Source: an uncultured Christensenella sp. (GTDB lineage Bacteria; Bacillota; Clostridia; Christensenellales; Borkfalkiaceae). From it: DNA of 64,000 nt. Position 1 is the stretch's first letter; every line of letters begins with the position of its first letter. This document shows, one piece after another, positions 51,346-60,828 of the stretch. The translations under genes were made by a program, and so were the position numbers. The notes beneath the pieces are model-generated. The model was not told the origin of the DNA and ran no database searches. It was given only the letters and a program-made list of their open reading frames with translations. The stretch lies in NCBI GenBank assembly GCA_910586245.1, contig CAJUFY010000002.1, forward strand, positions 62,001 to 126,000, read 5' to 3'.

Positions 51346-52192
51346 CGTAATGCAGACGCTGCACTGGGACGAAAGCATATTGCTCGCATTGAAAGAAGAT
51401 ATCCCCTGGGAGGACGTTTCGGCAAATTCCGTCGTACCCGCGGGCTTGCGCGGGCGGGCGGAACTCATCTGCAAACAGGACGGGGTGATCGCGGGGCTTC
51501 CCGTGTTTGCAAGAACGTTCGAACTGCTCGACGCTTCCGCGGAAGTCGCATTCTTTGCGGAAGAGGGGAGCGAAGTGAAGAAGGGGCAGAAGCTCGGCGA
51601 GGTCACTGCGGAAATGCGCGCGTTGCTTTCGGGCGAGCGCACGGCGCTCAATTTTTTGGGGCGCATGAGCGGAATCGCCACTTATACCCGTTCGGTTGCG
51701 AAGCTGCTTGAAGGTACGAACACCGCGCTGCTCGATACCCGTAAAACGACGCCCGGTCTGCGCAGTTTCGAAAAGTACGCCGTGCGCGTGGGCGGCGGAA
51801 GAAACCACCGCTTTAATCTTTCGGACGGCGTGCTGCTCAAAGACAACCACATCGGCGCGGCGGGCAGCGTGCGCAAAGCGATCGAAGGCGCGCGCGCTTA
51901 TGCGCCGTTCGTGCGGAAGATCGAGGTGGAAGTCGAAACGGTTGCGCAACTCGAAGAAGCGCTCGACGCGGGCGCCGATATCGTAATGCTCGATAATATG
52001 CCGCCCGAAATCCTCGAACAGGCGGTCAAGCTCGCCAAAGGCAGAGCGGAAACGGAAATTTCCGGCAACGTCACGAAGGAAAATATCGAAAGATACGTTT
52101 CTTACGGCGTGGATTACGTTTCTTCTGGAGCGTTGACGCACAGCGCGCCCGCGCTCGATCTTTCGTTGAAAAATCTGCGTCCGCTGTCCTGA
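51332..52192 (+). CDS. nadC: Nicotinate-nucleotide pyrophosphorylase (carboxylating)
   Basis: The 286-residue enzyme turns quinolinate and PRPP into nicotinate mononucleotide. It has GERTALNFLGRMSGIAT, LDTRKTTPGLR and KDNHI, all family signatures. The start is GTG at 51332, placed seven bases after AAGGAG, and overlaps the end of nadB. An ATG at 51350 is possible but has no binding site. The nadBC pair closes with a terminator. Confidence 0.94.
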   Translation: MKHNSVMQTLHWDESILLALKEDIPWEDVSANSVVPAGLRGRAELICKQDGVIAGLPVFARTFELLDASAEVAFFAEEGSEVKKGQKLGEVTAEMRALLSGERTALNFLGRMSGIATYTRSVAKLLEGTNTALLDTRKTTPGLRSFEKYAVRVGGGRNHRFNLSDGVLLKDNHIGAAGSVRKAIEGARAYAPFVRKIEVEVETVAQLEEALDAGADIVMLDNMPPEILEQAVKLAKGRAETEISGNVTKENIERYVSYGVDYVSSGALTHSAPALDLSLKNLRPLS

Positions 52193-52204
52193 ATAAAAAT
52201 ATGC

Positions 52205-52227
52205 AAACCCGCTTCGGCGGGTTTTTT
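52205..52227 (+). terminator. nadBC terminator
   Basis: AACCCGC and GCGGGTT pair around a TTCG tetraloop, followed by TTTTTT. Confidence 0.9.
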
Positions 52228-52307
52228 CATTCTCTCCGCCGCGTCCATTTAATTATCATAAAAGTGAAATAGTTTCAAAAAAAGCGAAAGAAATTTTAAA
52301 AAACGTA

Positions 52308-52336
52308 TTGACAGTTTTTCAAAATTGTTGTAATAT
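52308..52336 (+). promoter_or_regulatory. Promoter of the giant lipoprotein gene
   Basis: TTGACA (52308-52313), a 17-base spacer, and TAATAT (52331-52336); the surrounding 100 bases are AT-rich. TATGAT at 52334-52339 is an alternative -10. Confidence 0.65.
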
Positions 52337-52389
52337 GATGTTGCCGTTTTATATGGTCTTATAACAATTTCATCAGGGGGGAAAGAAGC

Positions 52390-55300
52390 ATGAGGAAGCT
52401 GAAAGTCGCATTGGTCGTGATTTTCGCCGTTTTGACGTCGCTCGGTTTGTTTGCGTGCGGCGGAAAGAAGAGCGGAAAAGAGATCGACGCCGTCGGGCTC
52501 GATAAAAACACGATCAGATTGACCGACTCCGATACGAAGGAGAGCGTTTGGCAGAGCAAGCTGAACGAACTTTCCGTTTCGGTCGTTTACACGAAACCGA
52601 TCCATCCTTCCGAAACGATTCGGATTTCGGAATGCACGGTAGAGGATTCCGCCGTGCAATGGCAGCAGGTTGGGACGTATTACGTCAGCGTAACGCCGAA
52701 CAAAAACAATCCGAAAAACGTTGCCGCTAAAATCGAAGTGGTCGTAGAGCACGACTTCGAAAAGGTGGGCGAAATCGAAGTCTGCCGCCACGATCAGGCG
52801 ACGAGAACGCAGGCAAGTCTTCAGGCGGGGCTTGCTTTTAAGCAGTTCCATACGGGCGATTATACGCTGACCGATCAAACGGGCGCGATTCATTCTTTGG
52901 GAACGATCGAAACCGCGGGCGGCGCCGAGGCAATCAAAACGACGACGGTCGGCAGACTGGAAAAGGGCATGACGATCACCCTTACCGGAACGGCGAAAAC
53001 GACGTTCGCCGACTTCGGTTTGGAAGATAAAGGATATTATTTCCCGATCATCGGCTTTGCGGATTTGCTCGACGGCACGACCTACACGGGCGGCGCGGGC
53101 ACTTCGGTCATCGTGCGTAACGAGGGCTGGGTGTTGCTCGACGGCGTGGGGCAGCCCCGTTTGATCGCAAGCCTTGCGGGCGGCGCGAACGACACCTATA
53201 ACTACGGTTCCACGCCCGACGCATACGCGTCCAACGAACACAATCCCGAAGGCTATCTTACCGAAATGCCTTCCGACATGAGCCTTTGGCGGGACTGGCA
53301 CGTTTATTCGACGGGCGAGGGGAGCGACTCCACCGCGTACGCCGACCGCCAGAACATCAAGCTAAGCTGGACTTATCGCGACGACGGCATCATCGAACTC
53401 ACTTACGTGATTTTCGACGAAGATTCCGGTTCGGCGACCAAGCAGCTCGTCTGCCGCGTAAAAGCGCCCGATAACGGAAGCGGTTATTACGATACCGTTC
53501 TCCACGGCGAATACGTGGATATGACGTTCAGCCGAATCGAAACCATTCAGACCAAGACGCTCACGGGCGTGGTTTATAAGGGTCTTGCCGAAGGACAGAG
53601 AGATACCTATCTCGAAAACGAAATACTCAATTATAACTCGCTCAACGTTGCCGTAACGTACCGCCAGACGGGCGCGACGGAAACGCCCGACAAGAACTTC
53701 GACGTCGAAGCTTACGTCGGTGCGGCGACGGACGCCGAAGCGCAGAAAGCGGACGCGCAGAATTGGGTGAGCCTGAAAAACCGTCCGCTCGACAAGGCGG
53801 CGATGAAGGCGTTCCGCATTACGCGTACGGTGGGTAACACCACGCTGTACGCCGACGTTGCAAGCGACGCGTTCGTCACGATCAAAACGAATGCGGTCGA
53901 TACCGCGTACGGACACGACGTGCGGATCGGGCAGACGCTCTATGCAAACAACGGCGCGGTGAAACAGATCGCGGTTTCGATGGACGCGGATAAAACGCAC
54001 GTGCTTCTGAGCGTAACGGGACGCGCGAACACGGCGGAAGGCAAAAAATACGTCGCGTTCAGAATCTGGGCGCGCGAGGGCGCAAGCACGCAGTTCAAAC
54101 CCGGTCACACGGTACAGGTCGGCGAAAACGGCGCTGCCGTTACAAGCGCGGACGGCGCGTATGCCGACGTCGTGCTGTTCGTAACCGCGGACACAGTGAA
54201 AAACGGCGCGGTGCTGCAAGGGCTTGTTGAGGGCGGCGCGGATGTCAAAGTCGATCTTTCGCAGATGAGCGCGGTTTCCACGCTTTCCGAAGTGACGAAA
54301 GAGGGGCATCTCTATCTCGACGAAGGCGGAAAGGTGACGATCGTCTACCGTTTCGCGACCGACGTTCTGAACTTGCCTTTGGACGTCGTAGAACTTGCGA
54401 GCCTTTCCGTAAACAATGCGCCCGCTTATCTTTACAATTTGAAAAAAGACGCCGACGGTTCGTATACGGGCAAGGTCGGCGGGCTGGACGCGAAAGTTAC
54501 GCTCGACGCAGCAAACCGCACCATGACCGTGGAATACGTTATTCCCGCATTCACCGTGACGGGCGTCGTGCAATACGAATTCAGCCTTGTCATGGTTGAC
54601 GAAAGCATGCAGACCACTGCGGACGGCGCGACCGACGTCGTGTATTACGATATGGCGTTCTCGGGCAACGGCGCAAACAGCGCCTGTCTGGAAGGGGACG
54701 TCTATGCGGAAGCGATCGGCACCAAACTCTATCTCGCAAAGGCTTGGCGGAACGACGATTTGCAGGAAGCGGATATCCGCGTCGATACGCTCAACCTCAA
54801 CCTGAACGCGGGCACGCTCGCTTCGCTCAACTATCTCGATCTGCATTTCGGATATCTGAACGGAGAATTTACGTTCGGCAGCAAGACGGCGCAGGAGCTT
54901 GTAAACGCGACGCTTTACAGCTTCGGTACGCTCGGCAATGCGTACGATACCGACTACGGCGCGGTTGCCGTACTCGAAATCGATCTTGAAAAACTCGAAA
55001 CGCTGAACGTAACGCAGGCGCCCTTCTATTTCGAACTCAACGCGAACGGCGAAACCGCGCCCGCCTACGTTTACAGAGCGACGGCGCAGAACAAGATCGA
55101 AAAAGTGAGCGTGAACCTCGGCGAACGCAAACTGTTGGAAGAAGGGGATTGCTACACGACGGGTTACGCTGCTTACGAATACAAAATCGGCAACGAAACG
55201 GTATTCCTTGCAGGCGCGGCTTCCGTGGGCGGCAGCCATAATTTCGTAAACAACATTTGCATGCACTGCGGCGCGGAGCGCGCGGTGAAGGATATGCCGC

Positions 55301-58284
55301 TCTGGAGCAGCGCAGAACGCGTCGTGCTTGCGCAGGGGGATATCCTCGTCGTGGAAACGGGCGTGCACGGATTCTATACCGATACGGCCAGCCGCTTTAT
55401 CGGTCTGACTGCGCAGATCATGCTTCCCAACACGCAGTATTTCTACTGGGCGCGTCCCGATATGTACGTGGATTACCTTACGCCCAGCACCTGGACGAAC
55501 CGCGAACCGTTTACCGAAGAAATGGGTAAAATCGAAACCCTCTTCGGCGCCTTCCCTTCCGATTCGGAGTGGAGACAGTTCCGTACGACGGAAGGCGCGC
55601 GTCTCGTCGTAACGTTTACGCTGACGGACGGTCAACTTGTGATGACCGAATATTATTACGCGGCGCCTGCGCTCGTAGAAGATCCTTCCGGACTCTTCCT
55701 TGCGTTCAGCTATACGTTCTATAACATGACCGCAGATTCCTACGTGATCAATCTTACGACGGATACGAGCACGCTTGAGGATGCGCAGTTCATCAGAGGC
55801 CACGTCGTGTCCAGCAAAATTTCCGGATACGAAACGAGCGGCGCGCCGATTACGGTCGGCGGTCGGGAATTTACCGTATCCGAGCTCGATATCGCCGAAC
55901 TGGCTTCGGCGGACGGCTGTCTTGCGATCGAAGCAAACGGCATTGCGAAAAAACTTTCCTCCGAGCAAAAGACGGCGCTCGGCGCGGCGGATGCGACGCA
56001 CTACGTTGCGTTCCGCGTCAATCTGAGCGAAGCGCTCGGCAACTGGTTCGTGGAGCTTGCGGGCGTAAACGGATACGTTGCGTTCAACGGCGCACACGAC
56101 GTCGTGGAGATCGTGATTCCGCTCAAAGGCGGCGAAGAGTCGTGCGTGATCGACTTCCGCAATTTTGCGGGCGACATGCAGCAGAGCGACGTTCGCATCA
56201 ATCTTGCAAACGTCGTGGTTTCCGAAGTTTCCGCTTCGGTGACGGAAAACACGGTCGGGCTTGCGGGCGGAACCGCAAAGATCGTTTACGCGGGCGTTCC
56301 GGCAGGAGCGAAGGTTCAGATCGGCGCGACGGAAAAGACGCTTGCGGAACTTGCTTCCGCGCAGGATTTCGGTAACGGAATTTCGGCGGTCTACGCAAAC
56401 AACGTACTCACTTTAACGGTGGCAAAACCCGACTATACCAAAACGCTTCCCGCATACCGCGTCAACCTGCTCGATGCCGAAGGCGGACTTCTGATGCAGA
56501 ACCGTTTCGACTGTTCGGCGATTCCCGCGGACGGCGTGAATATCGAAGGCACCTATGCGGTTGCCGACGGCGAAAAACTTACGCTGGTCGTAACCGAAGG
56601 TCTGGGCGGAAAGGGCGTCGTAACCAAAGAGATGTACGTGAACGCCAACAAGGGTGCGGCTTCCGAATCGGGACTCGTCCGTTTGTACAATACGACGTTC
56701 ACCGTAAACAACAACGTGGCGGTCTTTGCGGAAACCAACGCGCTTACCTCTTCGGCGGTTGCGGTGTATTCCGCGATCGGGAACGGGGTTGCCGCGATTA
56801 CGCTCGATCTGAGCGCTCTCGGAATTTCGGCTGCCGACGCGTACGCGTTCGAAGTGCGTTATGCCCAAGCGGACGAAGTGCTCGCTTACGGCGTAAACGG
56901 CAAAACGATTGCGGCGATCGCGGGGCTCGGAACGAACGACGCGCGGAAAACGGTTTTGGAACACTCCTGCGACGTCATCGGAATTTCGGCGTCAGCATAT
57001 CCCGCAAGCGGGGCTGCGACGTTCTATTACAACATCGTGATTCATCCCACGCATACCTGGGGCGCGGGCACGACCGATAAAGGCGTTTATACCTGTACGG
57101 TCTGCGGCGCAACGGTAAAAACGGGCGATGCGACCGGTGTGGTTACTCCCGCACTGGCAAAGAAAGGCGAAACGAGCATCGTGGATACGGGTATTTCCGT
57201 TTCCTTCGTCGCGAGCGGAATTACGAGCGACTGGGGCTCCGCGGCAGTGGTGACGGGCGCGGGCAACGTGATTATCACCATGCCCAACCTCGATCCCTGG
57301 AACGTAAACCTTTCGACGGTGGCAAATCCGACGGAACGCGAAATCGAACTTGCGGAACTCGTCAAATCCACGCACCGTTATCCCGCGGCGGAAAACTTTA
57401 AAAACGGATTCGGTTACGACTGCTATTATCACAAAGTTTCCTATGCGACGGTAACGATCAGCAAGACGGAAGGCATAAGCTATTATCTCGACGGAAAGCT
57501 TGCGATTCAATATCCCGCGGCGCAGAGCACCGCGCAGAATAAGGGCACCGTTGCAGATATCGCCGAGCTCTTCCTCTCCATTGCGGAACGCAACGGCGTA
57601 CTGCTTGCCAAAGCGGGCGTAAAAGCCGCCGACGCGTTGATCGAAAGAAAGACGCTGACCGAAGCGGAAGCTGCCGCAAGATACCAGAACTACCTTGCGG
57701 AAAAGAACGTGCTGCCCGAGGAGGTCGAACCGATGCCCGATTGGGACAGCGATCCTTCCGCCAAGCACGTCGTTACGCTCGGCACGCAGGACAATCAGAT
57801 CGGATATACCGATCAGGTCTGGAAAGCCGCTCTGAGTCGGGGCGAAAAGCTCGAACTTACGGGCACGATGACTTCCGCCGCGCTGCAGAACTGGCAGGCG
57901 CTTCTGGTAACGGCGTATTCGGGAATGTCTTTCGACAGAGTGTTCCGTTCGGATAATTATATTGTCGACGGAGAAACTTCGGAGAACAAAGAGGGCTGGA
58001 CGATTGCGCAGAATTGCGCGCTTACGGAGGAAACCGAGGAGGAATTTTGGGCGTCCGTACGCAAGACGATTGCAAAGTGCAACGTTACCGTAACGTTCGA
58101 CTGGACGCAAGAGGAACAAATCGTAATTACCTTGCGTTACGATTCCGATACGGAAAATTACGAAAACGGTTACGTGCAGACTTATACGATCGAATCCGCT
58201 TCGGGCGAACTTGCCGAAAAGTATACGGTGGGTCTGGGAATCGAAGGCGCGTACGCGGTGTTCGACGCAAGCACGAGAAGCTGA
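52390..58284 (+). CDS. Giant modular lipoprotein, unknown function
   Basis: The 1964-residue protein begins with a lipoprotein signal (LGLFAC, cysteine at residue 23) and has no other membrane segment, so it should be anchored outside the cytoplasmic membrane. It looks repetitive. Three diverged beta-rich modules start near residues 130, 967 and 1792, sharing a pattern of GxxLxLTGT, an aromatic block, then VTFxxTDGxIxxTY. A second type near 500-620 and 1140-1300 shares YVAFR. A LamG-like stretch lies near 1590-1740. Two HxxxxxC-type knots (NICMHCGAE near 950; TCTVCGATV near 1567) precede modules. A glycan-binding or surface role is plausible but not shown. GGGGGGAAAG precedes the ATG; it is transcribed alone. 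Confidence 0.8.
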   Translation: MRKLKVALVVIFAVLTSLGLFACGGKKSGKEIDAVGLDKNTIRLTDSDTKESVWQSKLNELSVSVVYTKPIHPSETIRISECTVEDSAVQWQQVGTYYVSVTPNKNNPKNVAAKIEVVVEHDFEKVGEIEVCRHDQATRTQASLQAGLAFKQFHTGDYTLTDQTGAIHSLGTIETAGGAEAIKTTTVGRLEKGMTITLTGTAKTTFADFGLEDKGYYFPIIGFADLLDGTTYTGGAGTSVIVRNEGWVLLDGVGQPRLIASLAGGANDTYNYGSTPDAYASNEHNPEGYLTEMPSDMSLWRDWHVYSTGEGSDSTAYADRQNIKLSWTYRDDGIIELTYVIFDEDSGSATKQLVCRVKAPDNGSGYYDTVLHGEYVDMTFSRIETIQTKTLTGVVYKGLAEGQRDTYLENEILNYNSLNVAVTYRQTGATETPDKNFDVEAYVGAATDAEAQKADAQNWVSLKNRPLDKAAMKAFRITRTVGNTTLYADVASDAFVTIKTNAVDTAYGHDVRIGQTLYANNGAVKQIAVSMDADKTHVLLSVTGRANTAEGKKYVAFRIWAREGASTQFKPGHTVQVGENGAAVTSADGAYADVVLFVTADTVKNGAVLQGLVEGGADVKVDLSQMSAVSTLSEVTKEGHLYLDEGGKVTIVYRFATDVLNLPLDVVELASLSVNNAPAYLYNLKKDADGSYTGKVGGLDAKVTLDAANRTMTVEYVIPAFTVTGVVQYEFSLVMVDESMQTTADGATDVVYYDMAFSGNGANSACLEGDVYAEAIGTKLYLAKAWRNDDLQEADIRVDTLNLNLNAGTLASLNYLDLHFGYLNGEFTFGSKTAQELVNATLYSFGTLGNAYDTDYGAVAVLEIDLEKLETLNVTQAPFYFELNANGETAPAYVYRATAQNKIEKVSVNLGERKLLEEGDCYTTGYAAYEYKIGNETVFLAGAASVGGSHNFVNNICMHCGAERAVKDMPLWSSAERVVLAQGDILVVETGVHGFYTDTASRFIGLTAQIMLPNTQYFYWARPDMYVDYLTPSTWTNREPFTEEMGKIETLFGAFPSDSEWRQFRTTEGARLVVTFTLTDGQLVMTEYYYAAPALVEDPSGLFLAFSYTFYNMTADSYVINLTTDTSTLEDAQFIRGHVVSSKISGYETSGAPITVGGREFTVSELDIAELASADGCLAIEANGIAKKLSSEQKTALGAADATHYVAFRVNLSEALGNWFVELAGVNGYVAFNGAHDVVEIVIPLKGGEESCVIDFRNFAGDMQQSDVRINLANVVVSEVSASVTENTVGLAGGTAKIVYAGVPAGAKVQIGATEKTLAELASAQDFGNGISAVYANNVLTLTVAKPDYTKTLPAYRVNLLDAEGGLLMQNRFDCSAIPADGVNIEGTYAVADGEKLTLVVTEGLGGKGVVTKEMYVNANKGAASESGLVRLYNTTFTVNNNVAVFAETNALTSSAVAVYSAIGNGVAAITLDLSALGISAADAYAFEVRYAQADEVLAYGVNGKTIAAIAGLGTNDARKTVLEHSCDVIGISASAYPASGAATFYYNIVIHPTHTWGAGTTDKGVYTCTVCGATVKTGDATGVVTPALAKKGETSIVDTGISVSFVASGITSDWGSAAVVTGAGNVIITMPNLDPWNVNLSTVANPTEREIELAELVKSTHRYPAAENFKNGFGYDCYYHKVSYATVTISKTEGISYYLDGKLAIQYPAAQSTAQNKGTVADIAELFLSIAERNGVLLAKAGVKAADALIERKTLTEAEAAARYQNYLAEKNVLPEEVEPMPDWDSDPSAKHVVTLGTQDNQIGYTDQVWKAALSRGEKLELTGTMTSAALQNWQALLVTAYSGMSFDRVFRSDNYIVDGETSENKEGWTIAQNCALTEETEEEFWASVRKTIAKCNVTVTFDWTQEEQIVITLRYDSDTENYENGYVQTYTIESASGELAEKYTVGLGIEGAYAVFDASTRS

Positions 58285-58315
58285 GATCGGCAGATCGGCT
58301 CCTGAACGGAAATAA

Positions 58316-58350
58316 AAAATCCCTCTGCGGAAACGCAGGGGGATTTTCCG
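58316..58350 (+). terminator. Terminator of the giant lipoprotein gene
   Basis: AAAATCCCTCTGCG and CGCAGGGGGATTTT form a hairpin around GAAA. T-rich sequence follows. Confidence 0.92.
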
Positions 58351-58397
58351 TAAGGGCAAAAAAAATTTTAAAATATAAAAATGCGATTTAAAAACGA

Positions 58398-58426
58398 TTG
58401 ACTTCCTACCGCAAGTATGTTAAAAT
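58398..58426 (+). promoter_or_regulatory. rpmG-secE-nusG promoter
   Basis: TTGACT (58398-58403), a 17-base spacer, and TAAAAT (58421-58426) with an extended -10 TG at 58418-58419. Confidence 0.8.
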
Positions 58427-58477
58427 TCCGATAGACACCTAAGTTGGGTGTAATTTTTTTGTATGGAGTTTTAACCA

Positions 58478-58642
58478 ATGGCTACCAAATCTACGAGAAT
58501 GAAGGTTACGTTCGAGTGCACCGAGTGCAAGAACAGAAACTACGACAGTTTCAAAAATAAGCGCAACGATCCCGACCGTCTCGAACTCAAAAAATATTGC
58601 CCCGTATGCAAAAAGCACACCGAGCATAAAGAATCCAAGTAA
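58478..58642 (+). CDS. rpmG: 50S ribosomal protein L33
   Basis: The 54-residue protein is L33 in the zinc-binding form: two cysteine pairs, CTEC near residue 14 and CPVC near 41, and the family motif YDSFKNKRNDPDRLELKKYC. It is a small, basic protein of the large subunit. It is first in the rpmG-secE-nusG-rplKA run, a common order in bacteria. TATGGAG lies before the ATG at 58478. Confidence 0.95.
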   Translation: MATKSTRMKVTFECTECKNRNYDSFKNKRNDPDRLELKKYCPVCKKHTEHKESK

Positions 58643-58665
58643 TTTTCCCGTCGGAGAGGAATATC

Positions 58666-58956
58666 ATGGCGAAAAAAAAGGAAAAAGAGCTCGCTGTCAA
58701 GGAAGAAACGCGCGCCGAAAAGCCCGAAAAAAAGGCGAAGCAGGATAAGAACAAAAAACCGAATATCTTCGTTCGCATGGGCAGAAAACTGAAAGAAACC
58801 TTTTCCGAACTCAAACGGGTCAGCTGGCCCACGTTCGGCAAGGCGGTAAAGGCGACGGGCGTCGTGCTTGTTATCGTGTTCATTTTCACCGTTATCGTAA
58901 CGGGCGTAAACTTCGGGTTCAACGAACTGTTGAAGTTCGTTTCCGGTTTAAAGTAA
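58666..58956 (+). CDS. secE: Preprotein translocase subunit SecE
   Basis: The 96-residue protein has a charged, lysine-rich N-terminus (about 35 residues), the SecE motif ELKRVSWPTF near residue 47, and one C-terminal transmembrane helix VVLVIVFIFTVIVTGVNF. SecE clamps SecY in the membrane. GAGAGGA precedes the ATG. Confidence 0.95.
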   Translation: MAKKKEKELAVKEETRAEKPEKKAKQDKNKKPNIFVRMGRKLKETFSELKRVSWPTFGKAVKATGVVLVIVFIFTVIVTGVNFGFNELLKFVSGLK

Positions 58957-58968
58957 GGCGGAGCGGAT

Positions 58969-59538
58969 ATGGCGAATTTAGATAACGAACCCAAGTGGTA
59001 TATTCTTCACACGTATTCGGGTTACGAAGCGATGGTGAAAGAGAGCCTTTTGCGCCTGATCGAAAACAATAATTTAAGCGACAGCATCGTAGACGTAAAA
59101 ATTCCCACCGAGCAAACCATCGAAGAAAAAGCGAACGGCAAGCGCAAGGTGGTGGAACGCAAACTTCTGCCCTGCTACGTCTTTATTAAAATGGTGTATT
59201 CCAACCAGCTGTGGTATTTGGTAACGAATACGCGCGGGGTAACGGGGTTCTGCGGTCCGCAGGGCCGTCCGATTCCGATGAAAGAGGAAGAAATCCGCAA
59301 GATGCGTCTCGAAGAGTACGTTTCCGACGCTGATTTCCAGGTGGGGGACAAGGTGTCTATCGACAACGGCCCGCTCGAAGGATTCATCGGGGTCATCCGC
59401 GAGATCAACGACGCGCAGCAGCGCGCACGCGTAAACATCACCATGTTCGGCCGCGAGCAGGACGTGGAAGTGGAATACGTGCAGATGCAGAAAATTTCGG
59501 AAACGGCAGTGGAAATTCCAGCCGCGGAAGAGGAATAA
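58969..59538 (+). CDS. nusG: Transcription termination/antitermination factor NusG
   Basis: The 189-residue protein has the NGN domain (WYILHTYSGYEAMVKESL, CYVFIKMVY, VTGFCGPQGRPIPM) and a C-terminal KOW domain (VGDKVSIDNGPLEGFIGVI). It binds RNA polymerase and tunes pausing and Rho or ribosome contact. It starts 12 bases after secE. Confidence 0.96.
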   Translation: MANLDNEPKWYILHTYSGYEAMVKESLLRLIENNNLSDSIVDVKIPTEQTIEEKANGKRKVVERKLLPCYVFIKMVYSNQLWYLVTNTRGVTGFCGPQGRPIPMKEEEIRKMRLEEYVSDADFQVGDKVSIDNGPLEGFIGVIREINDAQQRARVNITMFGREQDVEVEYVQMQKISETAVEIPAAEEE

Positions 59539-59582
59539 TCAAGATCAATGCTTTTTGCTTACGGCAAAGAGTTTTGAATAAA

Positions 59583-59637
59583 GTGGGAGAGACGGTAAAT
59601 TTTTTTCATGCCGCCTTGTAAAAACCACGTCGGAGGA
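59583..59637 (+). promoter_or_regulatory. Possible L1-type regulatory leader before rplK
   Basis: Between nusG and rplK the RNA can pair GTGG (59583-59586) with CCAC (59625-59628), enclosing about 38 bases that include a T7 run and GCCGCC. Short leaders of this style before rplK in other Bacillota are thought to mimic the rRNA site of protein L1, giving feedback on the L11-L1 genes. The match is by position and general look only. Confidence 0.35.
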
Positions 59638-59645
59638 ATTTGAAA

Positions 59646-60071
59646 ATGGCTAAAAAGATTACGGCAGTCGTCAAATTGCAGCTTCCCGCAGGCAAAGCGA
59701 CGCCCGGTCCCCCTGTAGGGTCCACGCTTGGTCCTCACGGAATCAACATTCCGGGATTCACCAAGGAATTTAACGCAAAGACGGCGAATCAGGAGGGGTT
59801 GATTATCCCCGTCGTGATGACCATCTATCAGGACCGTTCGTTTACGTTCGTTCTGAAAACGCCCCCCGCTCCCGTGCTCATCAAAAAGGCGCTCGGGATC
59901 GAAACGGCGAGCGCGACGCCCAACAAGGCGAAAGTCGGCAAGCTGACGAAGGCGCAGGTGGAAGAAATCGCAAAGACCAAAATGCCCGATCTCAACTGCA
60001 ACACGCTGGAAAGCGCGATCAGCATGATCAAGGGTACGGCGCGCAGCATGGGCGTCACGGTAGAGGAATAA
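59646..60071 (+). CDS. rplK: 50S ribosomal protein L11
   Basis: The 141-residue protein starts MAKKITAVVKLQLPAGKA and has the PPVGSTLGPHGINI and GTARSMGV signatures. L11 forms the GTPase-associated centre with 23S rRNA. GGAGGA sits eight bases before the ATG at 59646. rplA follows after 13 bases. Confidence 0.97.
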   Translation: MAKKITAVVKLQLPAGKATPGPPVGSTLGPHGINIPGFTKEFNAKTANQEGLIIPVVMTIYQDRSFTFVLKTPPAPVLIKKALGIETASATPNKAKVGKLTKAQVEEIAKTKMPDLNCNTLESAISMIKGTARSMGVTVEE

Positions 60072-60084
60072 GGAGGGGAACAAG

Positions 60085-60774
60085 ATGAAATACGGTAAAA
60101 ATTACGCCGAAAGTTTAAAATCTTACGACCGCTCCAAAGCTTACGACGCGCAGGAAGCGGTGGGCATCGTCCTCGGCAACGCAAAAGCAAAATTCGATGA
60201 AACGGTAGAACTTCACGTTCGTCTCGGCATCGATCCCCGTCAGGCTGATCAGCAGGTGCGCGGCGTGCTCGTTCTTCCCCACGGCACAGGTAAAACCAAG
60301 AAAGTTCTCGTCATTGCGAAGGGCGAACGCGCGGACGCGGCTGCGGCTGCAGGCGCGGACTTCGTAGGCGCGGAAGAAATGATCCAGAAGATCCAGACGG
60401 AAAACTGGTTCGGGTTCGACGTCATGATCACGACGCCCGACATGATGGGCGTGGTCGGACGGATCGGCCGCGTGCTCGGTCCCAAGGGCTTGATGCCCAA
60501 CCCCAAATCGGGTACGGTTACGATGGACGTGGCGCGCGCGGTTGCGGAAGTGAAAGCAGGTAAAGTCGAGTACCGTCTCGATAAAACCGCGATCATTCAC
60601 TGCCCGATCGGCAAGAAGAGCTTCGGTTCCGAAAAGATTCTCGAAAACTTCAACGCGCTGATGGACGCGATCGTAAAAGCGAAACCTTCCGCGGCGAAGG
60701 GTCAGTACATCAAGAGCGTTTCGCTCGCGAGCACGATGGGCCCCGGCGTGAAGGTAAACTACAACAGATTATAA
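60085..60774 (+). CDS. rplA: 50S ribosomal protein L1
   Basis: The 229-residue protein has the L1 pattern: ETVELHVRLGIDPRQADQ, RGVLVLPHGTGK, VLGPKGLMPNPKSGTV and the C-terminal TMGPGVKVN. It binds the L1 stalk of 23S rRNA and often represses translation of its own mRNA. It ends the first part of the ribosomal cluster, before a new promoter for rplJL. Confidence 0.97.
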   Translation: MKYGKNYAESLKSYDRSKAYDAQEAVGIVLGNAKAKFDETVELHVRLGIDPRQADQQVRGVLVLPHGTGKTKKVLVIAKGERADAAAAAGADFVGAEEMIQKIQTENWFGFDVMITTPDMMGVVGRIGRVLGPKGLMPNPKSGTVTMDVARAVAEVKAGKVEYRLDKTAIIHCPIGKKSFGSEKILENFNALMDAIVKAKPSAAKGQYIKSVSLASTMGPGVKVNYNRL

Positions 60775-60792
60775 TTTCCGCGTAAAAATCGC

Positions 60793-60821
60793 TTGACGGG
60801 ATTTGAAAAATCTGTTACAAT
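60793..60821 (+). promoter_or_regulatory. rplJL promoter
   Basis: TTGACG (60793-60798), a 17-base spacer, and TACAAT (60816-60821) with an extended -10 TG at 60813-60814. Confidence 0.82.
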
Positions 60822-60828
60822 TCAAACG

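Noticed and set aside
53362..56097. A 911-codon open frame on the minus strand opposite the giant lipoprotein gene
   Set aside because: It lies wholly inside a well-supported plus-strand gene, starts without a binding site, and its product is Arg/His-rich without any motif. Long antisense frames are common here because codons ending in G or C avoid stops on the other strand.
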